Part shown: piece after piece, positions 19,558 through 27,464 of the stretch
Layout: every line of letters starts with the position of its first letter
Position numbering within the stretch: the stretch's first letter is position 1
Assembly: GCA_030532035.1 (NCBI GenBank)
Contig: JAUNLX010000002.1
Coordinates: 1 to 64,000, forward strand
Direction: 5' to 3'
Source: Clostridia bacterium
GTDB taxonomy: Bacteria > Bacillota > Clostridia > Oscillospirales > Acutalibacteraceae
Length of the DNA stretch: 64,000 nucleotides
Program-made: the position numbers and the translations under genes
Notes under the pieces: model-generated
Told to the model about the DNA's origin: nothing
The model's database searches: none
The model's input: only the letters and a program-made list of their open reading frames with translations

Positions 19558-20409
19558 ATGCCAATTGATTTACACTGCCACACAAGATTATCCGATGGAT
19601 CTTTGGGAATTGAAGACCTCATCATTCTTGCTGCAAATAGCGATGTTAAGACTCTGGCTATCACCGATCACGACTGTATAGCCGGAAATGTTAGAGCAAG
19701 AATAATCGGCGAACGACATGGAGTTAAAATAATACATGGCGTAGAATTTTCTGCTTATGATGATGAACACGATAAAAAAGTGCATATTTTATGCTATTTA
19801 GCAGAAAAACCAGATCGTCTCGAGGGTCTGTGTAAAAAGAATTCTCTTGCAAGGAGAAAAGCCGGTCAGATTATGGTAATCAAGACTTGTAGAAACTTCC
19901 CAATAAATCCAGAATTTATAACGAAATGTGCGTCTGGCAGTACAAACATATACAAACAACATATTATGCATGCATTAATGGAGTGCGGATATACAAATTC
20001 AATTTTTGGAGAACTTTTTCAAAAACTTTTTGTAAAAGAGGGTCCAGAAAATATAAATTCGACCCCTAAATATCCCAGTCCTTTTGAGATTGTGCGTCAA
20101 ATTCACGAAGCTGGCGGAATTGCCGTTTTAGCTCATCCTGGATTTTATGACAATTTTGATATTTTAGACGAACTAATTGAAAATGGTTTAGACGGCGTAG
20201 AAGTTTGGCACCCAGAAAATAGCGAAGAGGAAATTGAAAAGCTTATAAAAATCGCCGATGAAAATGACTTGCTCAAAACAGGCGGCAGTGATTTTCATGG
20301 AATGTATAATTCTAAACCTGTAAAACTCGGTTGCTGTGGAGTTTCAGAAAAAGAGCTCCAAGCTTTACTGGATTATAAAGCTAAAAAGAAAAAGAAGAAC
20401 AAGAAATAA
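19558..20409 (+). CDS. PHP-domain phosphoesterase
   Basis: 283 residues, polymerase-and-histidinol-phosphatase fold. Metal ligands line up: IDLHCHTRLSDG (first HxH), AITDHDC, a conserved His/Glu segment KIIHGVEFSAYD, AVLAHPGFYD and the terminal TGGSDFHG. This layout is that of RNase AM / 3',5'-nucleoside bisphosphatase-like PHP proteins (YciV/TrpH group), so a nucleotide or RNA 5'-end substrate is likely. An insertion of about 70 residues between the Glu and HPG motifs is usual in that group. The C-terminus is a Lys-rich tail. First gene of the operon; start behind GGAGGATATT. Confidence 0.85.
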   Translation: MPIDLHCHTRLSDGSLGIEDLIILAANSDVKTLAITDHDCIAGNVRARIIGERHGVKIIHGVEFSAYDDEHDKKVHILCYLAEKPDRLEGLCKKNSLARRKAGQIMVIKTCRNFPINPEFITKCASGSTNIYKQHIMHALMECGYTNSIFGELFQKLFVKEGPENINSTPKYPSPFEIVRQIHEAGGIAVLAHPGFYDNFDILDELIENGLDGVEVWHPENSEEEIEKLIKIADENDLLKTGGSDFHGMYNSKPVKLGCCGVSEKELQALLDYKAKKKKKNKK

Positions 20410-20428
20410 TTTATATTTGGAGAAAATT

Positions 20429-20989
20429 ATGATTCCTGAAAACGATAAAGACATTAAAATTTTCGGTAAAGAAAAGAAGTCTCAAGCTTTTGATATTCTC
20501 AATATCGTAAATACTTTAGATGAACAAAGAGAAAATAATAATGTTAAAAAGGCCAAAGAGCTAGGACAAGAGCTTGCTAAAGTCTGTTTTTCAGATGAAT
20601 TCATTGCCAGTTTAAATTCTGAATATACAAAAAATGGGGATTGCAAAATACAACTTCTTTCCCTTGTATTTTTTGCAGTCAAAGCGTCCATGAATTTATT
20701 TTTACCTTCTCCCGTATTATTCCCCATCTGCGAAGACGCTTTCTATGAAGAACTGCAAAGCCAAAAACCAAAATTTTATTCGGAAATGATACAAAATCCG
20801 TCGCTTTCTTTTTACTACCTGAGTTTACGAAAAGAAACTAATCAGGTTGACATTGAAATTGCAAAAGATTTTGCAAAATTCTGCAATAAAGAAAATGACG
20901 ATAAATATATAAAAGAGGGACAAAGAATATATAATTTTATTTTGAATTTTGTTTCGCAATTAATCAAAGATAAAAATTTTACAAATTGA
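20429..20989 (+). CDS. Hypothetical helical protein
   Basis: 186 residues from ATG 20429, which has GGAG at good spacing; a longer reading from 20336 overlaps the PHP gene and is rejected. No membrane segment apart from a moderately hydrophobic stretch (about 80-105), no signal peptide and no recognised motif. The sequence is rich in Lys, Glu, Asn and Phe and probably all-helical. It starts 19 bases after the PHP gene and is followed after 11 bases by the NifU-like gene, so it is part of the operon. I do not recognise a family and assign no function. Confidence 0.7.
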   Translation: MIPENDKDIKIFGKEKKSQAFDILNIVNTLDEQRENNNVKKAKELGQELAKVCFSDEFIASLNSEYTKNGDCKIQLLSLVFFAVKASMNLFLPSPVLFPICEDAFYEELQSQKPKFYSEMIQNPSLSFYYLSLRKETNQVDIEIAKDFAKFCNKENDDKYIKEGQRIYNFILNFVSQLIKDKNFTN

Positions 20990-21000
20990 AGGAGATAATA

Positions 21001-21693
21001 ATGAAATACGCTTCTGAATTAGAAGAAATGAGGCAAGTCAGTCAATGCCCTTGCCACGGTCCTGCTGAAATTCCAGAAGAGGGAAATTGGGTTAAAGCCA
21101 AAGAAATCAAAGACATTTCTGGATTTTCACATGGTATAGGTTGGTGTGCACCACATCAAGGCGCCTGCAAATTGACGCTCAATGTAAAAGACGGAATTGT
21201 GGAAGAAGCTCTTGTAGAAACAATTGGTTGCAGTGGTATGACTCATTCTGCTGCTATGGCTTCTGAAATTTTACCTGGCAGAACTCTGCTGGAATGCCTC
21301 AATACGGACTTAGTTTGCGATGCAATAAATGTTGCTATGAAAAATTTATTCACTCAACTTGTTTACGGTCGCTCACAATCTGCTTTTTCTAAAGGTGGTC
21401 TTACTGTTGGTTCAGGACTTGCAGATCTCGGAAAAGGTCTTCGTTCTCAGGTAGGAACTATGTATTCAACACGCTATAAAGGCGTTAGATATATGGAAAT
21501 GGCAGAAGGATATGTTCTAAGTATCGGACTGGATAAAAACAAAGAAGTTATAGGATATAAATTCGTTCAATTAGGACGCATGCTGGAAGATATAAGACAT
21601 GGAATTGATCCAGGCGAAGCATTTGACAAAAATGTCAGCACCTATGGCAGATATGAAGATGCGGTCGAATATATCGATCCGAGAGAGGAATAG
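21001..21693 (+). CDS. NifU/IscU-like iron-sulfur scaffold protein of the GGGtGRT-associated type
   Basis: 230 residues. The central part follows the IscU/NifU fold: HQGACKLTLNVKDGIVEEALVETIGCSGMTHSAAMASEILPGRTL supplies two of the scaffold cysteines in the expected places, and LLECLNTDLVC offers further cysteines. An additional CPCHG motif near the N-terminus (about 19-23) is not part of ordinary IscU. The C-terminal half (from about 140) is an extension not seen in IscU. No cysteine desulfurase (iscS/sufS) is nearby. Start 21001 follows GAAGGAGATAATA; an in-frame ATG at 20986 overlaps the previous stop and is rejected. Only 9 bases separate it from the GGGtGRT gene. Role in cluster assembly is inferred from fold; it is not proven for this subgroup. 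Confidence 0.8.
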   Translation: MKYASELEEMRQVSQCPCHGPAEIPEEGNWVKAKEIKDISGFSHGIGWCAPHQGACKLTLNVKDGIVEEALVETIGCSGMTHSAAMASEILPGRTLLECLNTDLVCDAINVAMKNLFTQLVYGRSQSAFSKGGLTVGSGLADLGKGLRSQVGTMYSTRYKGVRYMEMAEGYVLSIGLDKNKEVIGYKFVQLGRMLEDIRHGIDPGEAFDKNVSTYGRYEDAVEYIDPREE

Positions 21694-21702
21694 GAGGTTC
21701 CA

Positions 21703-22716
21703 ATGTCTACAAATAAAATAGAATTTGAAGGTAAAAAAGAAAGACAGAAAAAAATTGATGCTGCGCTCAAGGAAATTGGATTTAAAGATTTAAATGAAGC
21801 CAATGAATTTTGCTTAGAAAATGGCGTCGATGTCAGAAAAATTGTTTTAGGTGTTCAACCGATTGCCTTTGAAAATGCTGTTTGGGCATATACTTTGGGT
21901 TCTGCTATTGCACTTAAAAATGGAAACCAAGAAGCTTCTGTAGCCGCTCAAAAAATAGGTGAAGGTCTTCAAGCTTTTTGTATTCCTGGTTCTGTCGCAG
22001 AACAGAGAAAAGTTGGTCTTGGACATGGTAATTTGGGCGGTATGTTGCTCTGTAAAGAAACTAAATGTTTCTGCTTCCTTGCAGGACACGAATCTTTTGC
22101 CGCTGCGGAAGGCGCTATAGGAATTGCTCGCACAGCAAATCAAGTTAGAAAAACTCCATTAAAGGTTATATTAAATGGTTTAGGAAAAGACGCCGCCTAT
22201 GTAATTTCCAGAATCAACGGATTTACTTTTGTTGAAACTAAATTTGATTTTGATACAGATGAACTCAAAGAAAAGAATAGAATTTCTTTTTCTGACGGTG
22301 AGCGTTCCAAAGTTTTATGTTATGGTGCAAACGATGTTCGAGAGGGCGTCGCAATCATGATTAAAGAAATGGTAGATATTTCTATAACAGGAAACTCTAC
22401 AAATCCAACAAGATTTCAACATCCCGTTGCAGGAACATATAAGAAATGGTCAGTTGAAAACGGCAAAAATTATTTTTCAGTTGCTTCAGGTGGTGGAACA
22501 GGAAGAACCTTGCATCCTGATAATATGGGCGCTGGCCCGGCTTCATACGGAATGACAGACACCATGGGTCGTATGCATTCTGATTGCCAATTTGCTGGTT
22601 CATCTTCAGTTCCCGCACACGTTGAAATGATGGGACTTATTGGAATGGGAAACAATCCAATGGTCGGTGCAACAGTTGCCTGTGCAGTTGCTGTATCAAA
22701 AGCACTTTCAAAATAA
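21703..22716 (+). CDS. GGGtGRT-family protein, function unknown
   Basis: 337 residues. Recognised by the signature SGGGTGRTLHPDNMGAG near residue 265, from which the family takes its name. The N-terminal 60 residues are charged and helical. The middle has glycine-rich segments VGLGHGNLGGMLL and FLAGHESFAAAEGAIG, and the C-terminus a hydrophobic GMGNNPMVGATVACAVAVSKAL. No Walker, Rossmann or metal motif is evident; several Cys/His residues (CKETKCFCFLAGH) could bind metal. The family commonly sits beside the NifU-like gene just upstream, and I infer that they work together. It is the last gene of the operon, closed by a strong terminator. Confidence 0.85.
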   Translation: MSTNKIEFEGKKERQKKIDAALKEIGFKDLNEANEFCLENGVDVRKIVLGVQPIAFENAVWAYTLGSAIALKNGNQEASVAAQKIGEGLQAFCIPGSVAEQRKVGLGHGNLGGMLLCKETKCFCFLAGHESFAAAEGAIGIARTANQVRKTPLKVILNGLGKDAAYVISRINGFTFVETKFDFDTDELKEKNRISFSDGERSKVLCYGANDVREGVAIMIKEMVDISITGNSTNPTRFQHPVAGTYKKWSVENGKNYFSVASGGGTGRTLHPDNMGAGPASYGMTDTMGRMHSDCQFAGSSSVPAHVEMMGLIGMGNNPMVGATVACAVAVSKALSK

Positions 22717-22721
22717 AAACA

Positions 22722-22754
22722 AAAAAGCTTGCAAAGAATCTTTGCAAGCTTTTT
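22722..22754 (+). terminator. Terminator of the GGGtGRT operon
   Basis: AAAAAGCTTGCAAAGA pairs with TCTTTGCAAGCTTTTT around a minimal loop and runs into TTTTTC. Confidence 0.9.
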
Positions 22755-22810
22755 CTTTTATTTATCGGCTTTTATTGTATTTTAGTTTTCTCTATGCTAA
22801 ACTTGTAATA

Positions 22811-22822
22811 GAACATTTGTTT
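22811..22822 (+). promoter_or_regulatory. Probable LexA (SOS) box
   Basis: GAACATTTGTTT lies 15 bases upstream of the lexA start and matches the Gram-positive SOS core GAACN4GTTC at all but the last base. This is the expected place for LexA autorepression. Confidence 0.6.
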
Positions 22823-22836
22823 TTTTAGGAGGGCTT

Positions 22837-23433
22837 ATGGAAGATTTAACTAAAATGCAACAAAAAATTTATGACTATATTTCTGATGAAATCTTGCAGA
22901 ACAATGTCCCGCCCACTGTTCGTGAAATTGCGTCTGCTGTGGGATTAAAATCCACTTCCTCTGTTCAAGCAAATTTAGACTCTTTGGAAAACAAAGGATA
23001 TATTGAACGAAACCCTTATTCAAAAAGAAATATTCGTTTAGTTGGATTAGAGGCGGCGGAATATGTCAATGTGCCAATCGTCGGTCATGTTGCTGCTGGT
23101 ACTCCAATAACAGCTATTGAACAAATTGAGGGTTATTTACCTTACTCTGGATATATTCCCAAAGACAAAAATTTATTTGCTCTACGAGTGCAGGGCGAAA
23201 GTATGATAAATGCTGGTATTTTAGATGGAGATATTATTGTCGCCGAACAAACACCAATTGCATCAAATGGAGATATGGTCGTCGCTCTCGTCGAAGATGA
23301 CGCCACAGTCAAAACCTTTTATAAAGAAAAAGGGCATTTTAGATTGCAACCGGAAAACGACGATATGGAACCGATTATAGTTAATGAAGTTATGATTTTG
23401 GGCAAAGTTACTGCCGTATTTAGATATTATTAA
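22837..23433 (+). CDS. lexA: LexA repressor
   Basis: SOS transcriptional repressor and self-cleaving peptidase, 198 residues. The N-terminal winged helix (about 1-70) contains PPTVREIASAVGLKSTSSVQANLDSLENKGYIER. The cleavage site is A87-G88 in HVAAGTP. The catalytic dyad is S122 (GESMINAGILDGD) and K159 (DDATVKTF). All are intact, so RecA-stimulated self-cleavage should work. Start 22837 (ATG) has TTAGGAGGG upstream. It is monocistronic, with a candidate LexA box in front. Confidence 0.96.
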   Translation: MEDLTKMQQKIYDYISDEILQNNVPPTVREIASAVGLKSTSSVQANLDSLENKGYIERNPYSKRNIRLVGLEAAEYVNVPIVGHVAAGTPITAIEQIEGYLPYSGYIPKDKNLFALRVQGESMINAGILDGDIIVAEQTPIASNGDMVVALVEDDATVKTFYKEKGHFRLQPENDDMEPIIVNEVMILGKVTAVFRYY

Positions 23434-23463
23434 AATTTGACTTTGACTCATTAACAAGGTAAA

Positions 23464-23492
23464 TTGACAAAATCGTGCTCATAATATAATAT
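23464..23492 (+). promoter_or_regulatory. metQNI promoter
   Basis: A perfect TTGACA (23464-23469) is followed by overlapping -10 candidates: TATAAT at 23485-23490 (15-bp spacing) or TAATAT at 23487-23492 (17-bp spacing). Confidence 0.6.
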
Positions 23493-23501
23493 AAATAAAC
23501 A

Positions 23502-23526
23502 TTGACGGTGAATTATACACCGTCAA
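23502..23526 (+). promoter_or_regulatory. Perfect inverted repeat in the metQ leader
   Basis: TTGACGGTG (23502-23510) and CACCGTCAA (23518-23526) form a 9-bp perfect stem with loop AATTATA, between the promoter and the metQ Shine-Dalgarno. No U-run follows, so it is not a simple terminator. It may be an operator or an RNA element. The leader of about 50 bases is too short for a SAM riboswitch or T-box. Confidence 0.6.
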
Positions 23527-23550
23527 ATTGGTATTAAAAGGGTGATAAAA

Positions 23551-24420
23551 ATGAAGCTCACGAAAAAATTTATAGCATTGTTAACCGTTTTGTTGATAAC
23601 AGCAAGTATGTTTTTGATGACATCTTGTAATAAAGGTTCTAAAAAACAAATCACTATTGCCATTCCCAATGATACAACTAATGAAGCAAGAGCTCTTCTC
23701 TTATTACAGGACCAAGGATATATAACTCTCAAAAAGGACGCTGGTATTACAGCTACTATACAAGATATTGAAACTAACCCATACAATATTAAATTTAATG
23801 AAGTTGAAGCTGCTCAACTTCCAAATGTGTTGCAGGATGTAGATTTTGCTATTATAAATTCAAATTTTGCAATTGCAGCCAAAATGAATCCAGCTAAGGA
23901 CGCTCTTGCACTTGAAAGCAAATCTTCTGCTTACTCTAATATTTTAACTGTCAAAGAGGGCAGAGAAAAAGACCCACTTGTTCTTGCTCTCAAAGCCGCT
24001 TTAGAAAGTAAAGATGTTGCCGATTTCATAAAAGAAAAATATTCAGGCGCAGTTATCTCAACTGTTGAAAATCCTGGAACAGGTTTTGATGAAAACTTAG
24101 ATTACAATGCTCTGGCAGGAAAAACCATTACTGTTGCTGCTTCTCCCGCTCCTCACGCTGAAATTTTAGCTATCGCAAAAGCTGTTTTAGTTAAAAAGAG
24201 CATAAAATTGGAGATTAAAGAATATACAGATTATATTGTCCCCAATAAAGTTGTAGACGATGGTTCAATCGACGCTAACTATTTCCAACATTTACCTTAT
24301 TTAGAAGACTTTAATGATAAAAACGGAACTCATTTAGTGAGTGTAGGTTCTATTCATGTTGAGCCTCTCGGAATATATGGCGGAAAACAAAAATCTTTAG
24401 ATGTTATTAAAGCCAAATGA
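23551..24420 (+). CDS. metQ: Methionine-type ABC transporter substrate-binding lipoprotein (NlpA/MetQ)
   Basis: 289 residues. The signal peptide MKLTKKFIALLTVLLITASM ends in the lipobox FLMTSC, with the lipidated cysteine at residue 26. The mature part follows the NlpA family: a first lobe with the segment for tyrosine/asparagine ligand contacts ('VDFAIINSNFAIAAKMNP'), an internal repeat-like second lobe, and the PLGIYGGKQKSL C-terminus. It delivers methionine, possibly other small amino acids, to MetNI. The start is set at ATG 23551 behind AAGGGTG; the GTG at 23542 is part of that site. Its stop overlaps the metN start as ATGA. Confidence 0.9.
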   Translation: MKLTKKFIALLTVLLITASMFLMTSCNKGSKKQITIAIPNDTTNEARALLLLQDQGYITLKKDAGITATIQDIETNPYNIKFNEVEAAQLPNVLQDVDFAIINSNFAIAAKMNPAKDALALESKSSAYSNILTVKEGREKDPLVLALKAALESKDVADFIKEKYSGAVISTVENPGTGFDENLDYNALAGKTITVAASPAPHAEILAIAKAVLVKKSIKLEIKEYTDYIVPNKVVDDGSIDANYFQHLPYLEDFNDKNGTHLVSVGSIHVEPLGIYGGKQKSLDVIKAK

Positions 24421-25421
24421 TTGAAATAAAAAATTTATCTAAAACCTTTGATACAAGTCAGAAGGTTCATGCTCTTAAAGATGTATCACTGTCTATTGCA
24501 GACGGTGATATTTTCGGCATAATTGGAATGAGTGGAGCTGGAAAAAGTACGCTCGTTCGTTGTATCAATTTACTTGAAAAACCAACTTCAGGGCAAATTT
24601 TAATCGACGGTATTGATATGACTTCTCTAAGCGAAAAAGAACTGCGAAAAATGCGTCGAAAAATAACAATGATTTTTCAAAATTTTAATTTGCTTATGCA
24701 AAAAAATTGTTTGAAAAATATAATGTTCCCCTTGGAATTAGAAAAAGTTGATTCAAAGACAGCAAAAAAGAGAGCTCTTGAATTGTTGGAGATTGTTGGT
24801 TTAAAAGATAAGGCAAAAGCCTATCCCTCGCAACTATCAGGAGGGCAAAAACAAAGAGTGGCAATAGCTCGTGCACTTGCTACAAATCCTGAAGTTTTAC
24901 TATGCGACGAAGCCACAAGTGCTCTTGATCCATCAACAACACATTCTATACTGCAACTCATAAAACAAATAAATGAAAAGCTCAATATAACTTGCATAGT
25001 TATAACGCACCAGATGAATGTCATTGAAGAAATTTGTAAAAATGTTGCGATTTTAGATAATGGAGAAATCGTTGAACAGGGTTCTACAAGCGAAATTTTT
25101 GCCGATCCAAAATCAGACGCCGCAAAAAAACTTGTTTTCCCCGAATCTGTAAATGATAATATAAAACCAAATTTTGAAGATGAACATCTTTTGCGTGTTG
25201 TTTTTACAAATTCAGAAACAGCTGTTACCCCTTTAATCGCACGCATGGCAAAACAGGAAAATATCGAAGCTAATATAATGGGTGCCTCTACAAAAACCAT
25301 TGATTCTAAAGCTTTTGGGTTTATGTTACTGGGCATAAGAGGGGATGACGAAGTTTTAAGAAGAGCCCTTGATTTTCTCAATTCAAGTCAAGGCGTTAGA
25401 GCAAAGGAGATAAATAAATGA
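24417..25421 (+). CDS. metN: Methionine-type ABC transporter ATP-binding protein
   Basis: 334 residues. ABC ATPase with Walker A GMSGAGKST, Q-loop (IFQNFNL), signature LSGGQKQRVA, Walker B VLLCDEATSALD and the switch histidine in VITHQM. The C-terminal about 80 residues form the NIL domain (HLLRVVFTNSETAVTPLIARMAKQ), which in MetN senses intracellular methionine and inhibits transport. It overlaps metQ upstream and metI downstream, each by 4 bases, so all three are translated together. Confidence 0.96.
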   Translation: MIEIKNLSKTFDTSQKVHALKDVSLSIADGDIFGIIGMSGAGKSTLVRCINLLEKPTSGQILIDGIDMTSLSEKELRKMRRKITMIFQNFNLLMQKNCLKNIMFPLELEKVDSKTAKKRALELLEIVGLKDKAKAYPSQLSGGQKQRVAIARALATNPEVLLCDEATSALDPSTTHSILQLIKQINEKLNITCIVITHQMNVIEEICKNVAILDNGEIVEQGSTSEIFADPKSDAAKKLVFPESVNDNIKPNFEDEHLLRVVFTNSETAVTPLIARMAKQENIEANIMGASTKTIDSKAFGFMLLGIRGDDEVLRRALDFLNSSQGVRAKEINK

Positions 25422-26122
25422 GCGGATTTTTCAATTCTCCCGAATTTATAGAAGCAATCGAAATTATGAAAACTCAATTCCCCATTGCTCTCTGGGAAAC
25501 TTTTTATGTTACTGTTGTTTCTACTTTCTTTTCTGTTTTAATTGGTCTTCCGCTCGGAATTCTACTTGTTATAGGAGAAAAGAATTCTGTTGCGCCTCTG
25601 CCAAAACCTTTTATGGCTTTTCTAAATTGGTTGATAAACCTTTTGAGATCTGTTCCATTTTTGATTTTGATGATTTTAGTTTTTCCTTTGACAAGATTTA
25701 TAACTGGTACAACAATTGGAACCGTCGCTTCCATCGTGCCACTGGTCATCGCTTCTTTTCCCTTTGTTGCAAGATTAGCAGAAAGTTCTTTTCGAGAAAT
25801 CGATCCCAACTTAATTGAAATGGCACAGAGTATGGGAGCTTCTCCGTTTCAAATTGTAAAAAAAGTAATCATTCCCGAAAGTATTCCCTCTCTCATATCA
25901 AATATCACAATAGCTTTAACTACCATTTTAGGATATTCAGCCATGAGTGGAATCATTGGCGGAGGCGGACTGGGAAAAATCGCTATAAACTATGGTTACT
26001 ATAGATATAAATATCTAATCATGTTTGCCGCTGTAATAGTATTGATTTTACTTGTTCAAATTTTTCAAAGTTTAGGAACCGCTCTCGCAATTAAATTAGA
26101 TAAAAGAATACGAAAAGAATAG
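25418..26122 (+). CDS. metI: Methionine-type ABC transporter permease
   Basis: 234-residue inner-membrane permease with five or six membrane segments. The EAA loop that docks on MetN is EMAQSMGASPFQIVKKVIIPESIPS. N-terminus ETFYVTVVSTFFSVLIGLPLGILL and C-terminus YGYYRYKYLIMFAAVIVLILLVQIFQSLGTALA are typical MetI. Last gene of metQNI, followed by a terminator. Confidence 0.95.
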   Translation: MSGFFNSPEFIEAIEIMKTQFPIALWETFYVTVVSTFFSVLIGLPLGILLVIGEKNSVAPLPKPFMAFLNWLINLLRSVPFLILMILVFPLTRFITGTTIGTVASIVPLVIASFPFVARLAESSFREIDPNLIEMAQSMGASPFQIVKKVIIPESIPSLISNITIALTTILGYSAMSGIIGGGGLGKIAINYGYYRYKYLIMFAAVIVLILLVQIFQSLGTALAIKLDKRIRKE

Positions 26123-26137
26123 ACAAAAAGAATAAAT

Positions 26138-26169
26138 AAAAAGTCTCCGATTTTTTCGGAGACTTTTTT
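26138..26169. terminator. Bidirectional terminator between metI and the GDPD-like gene
   Basis: AAGTCTCCGA (26141-26150) pairs with TCGGAGACTT (26156-26165), extended by A:T pairs on both sides, and serves both converging operons. Confidence 0.9.
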
Positions 26170-26171
26170 CT

Positions 26172-27455
26172 TTATTTTGTCTGTCTGTTATTAGTTTTTT
26201 TCTTTTTGTTACTTGCCTGAGCTTTGGGATTCTTTTTTCTAAATAAGAAATATCCTCCCAAAGTAACAACTGCAATTATGACAAAGACAACTATTGTTAT
26301 TATTTTATTTCTATTTTCTTTATCGTCCTGTTCCGTTCTTATTTCTAAATGATATACAGCTTCCTGTAAATCATAGGACGCTTTTTTAAGTTCATTGAGT
26401 GGGGTTTTGAGTACTTGCGTTTTTTCTTTGGCTTCACTAAGTGCATTTTGTAATTTCTTTGCAGAGTCGTTGGAATATGCATTTATATTCAATCCCTCTA
26501 CATTGTTTATAAGCGCCAATAAAGATCCTCTTTTGGCAGTAGTTTGCTCTAAATACTGAGCTAATTCAATAGGATAATCTGATTCTATTATACCAAAGCC
26601 CGCCGACATCATTTCTTGCCAGCCCTTTTCGTTATCTTCTAAACCACCACATAATTCAGGAGAACTCATATCGACGATTGCTCTTCCTTTGTCTTTTAAA
26701 ATATCGGTTGTCTTCTGTTTAAATGGCGACTTTTTAGAAGACAAGACAGTAACGCAATTTGCTCCAGCTGTAATAGAAGCGTCAGAAAATTTCTTGGCAG
26801 AGCCTTTAGTGGACTGAGTATAAACTGAAGATACAGGACAAGCGGGAAGCCCAGCAGATTTCGTAAATTTACTTACTTCATCGGCGTTTTTTGCCCCTCT
26901 TAAAATTACAAAATCTGTTGCACCCTTATTTTTGACAATGTTATTGACGGCAAAAGCGTCATTAAAATCAATGTCAACTAACAACATACATCTATTTTTC
27001 GCTATATCTATAGCTTCTTCAAATGTGGCTATTTGTAATTTGGTTGGTTTTGCAAGAGGCCCACCATGTCCCTCTTTGAGCAAATAATTTTGCTTTATAT
27101 TTTCTAAGGTTTCGTCTTTAATATTAACCTTCGACGATGAACCATCTCTGTGCAAGGTCATTCTTTCCAAATTTGTATCTTTCATCAAGATGTATTTATC
27201 GTCCTTTGTTTTTTGTAAATCTATCTGGACAATATCTATTCCCTTTTCTGCACAAAATCTGATTCCCTCAGCAGAATTTTCAGGAAAATATCTTGCGTCG
27301 CCTCTTTTAGCTGCACTAAAAACTCTTCCCTTAGGATTATTGAAATTTCCTATTCGTTCGCTTTGATTATCTTTTGCACTTACGAAAGAAAGCAAAAAAA
27401 CAAAACAAAAAACCAAAGTAAATACAGAAATTAAAATCTTTTTTGTTTTTTTCAT
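26172..27455 (-). CDS. Membrane-anchored GDPD-fold protein with catalytic residues substituted
   Basis: 427 residues. N-terminal signal or anchor (about 5-27), a glycerophosphodiester-phosphodiesterase-like domain (about 40-300), a helical region (about 310-380) and a C-terminal membrane segment (about 388-410) followed by a Lys-rich cytoplasmic tail, so the domain is extracellular. The GDPD pattern HRG...PEN...ExD...HD is recognisable but changed: KRG (K50), PEN (58-60) kept, QID (Q77, D79) and KD (K92). Both catalytic histidines and one metal-binding glutamate are lost, which predicts no classical phosphodiesterase activity. It may bind a ligand or the cell surface. Start is at ATG 27455 behind GGAGG. 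Last gene of the GGDEF-mltG-xth operon. Confidence 0.75.
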   Translation of the reverse strand: MKKTKKILISVFTLVFCFVFLLSFVSAKDNQSERIGNFNNPKGRVFSAAKRGDARYFPENSAEGIRFCAEKGIDIVQIDLQKTKDDKYILMKDTNLERMTLHRDGSSSKVNIKDETLENIKQNYLLKEGHGGPLAKPTKLQIATFEEAIDIAKNRCMLLVDIDFNDAFAVNNIVKNKGATDFVILRGAKNADEVSKFTKSAGLPACPVSSVYTQSTKGSAKKFSDASITAGANCVTVLSSKKSPFKQKTTDILKDKGRAIVDMSSPELCGGLEDNEKGWQEMMSAGFGIIESDYPIELAQYLEQTTAKRGSLLALINNVEGLNINAYSNDSAKKLQNALSEAKEKTQVLKTPLNELKKASYDLQEAVYHLEIRTEQDDKENRNKIITIVVFVIIAVVTLGGYFLFRKKNPKAQASNKKKKTNNRQTK

Positions 27456-27464
27456 CTTATCCTC

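Noticed and set aside
23502..23526. metQ leader repeat as a rho-independent terminator or SAM riboswitch
   Set aside because: No U-run follows the stem and the leader is far too short for a SAM riboswitch.
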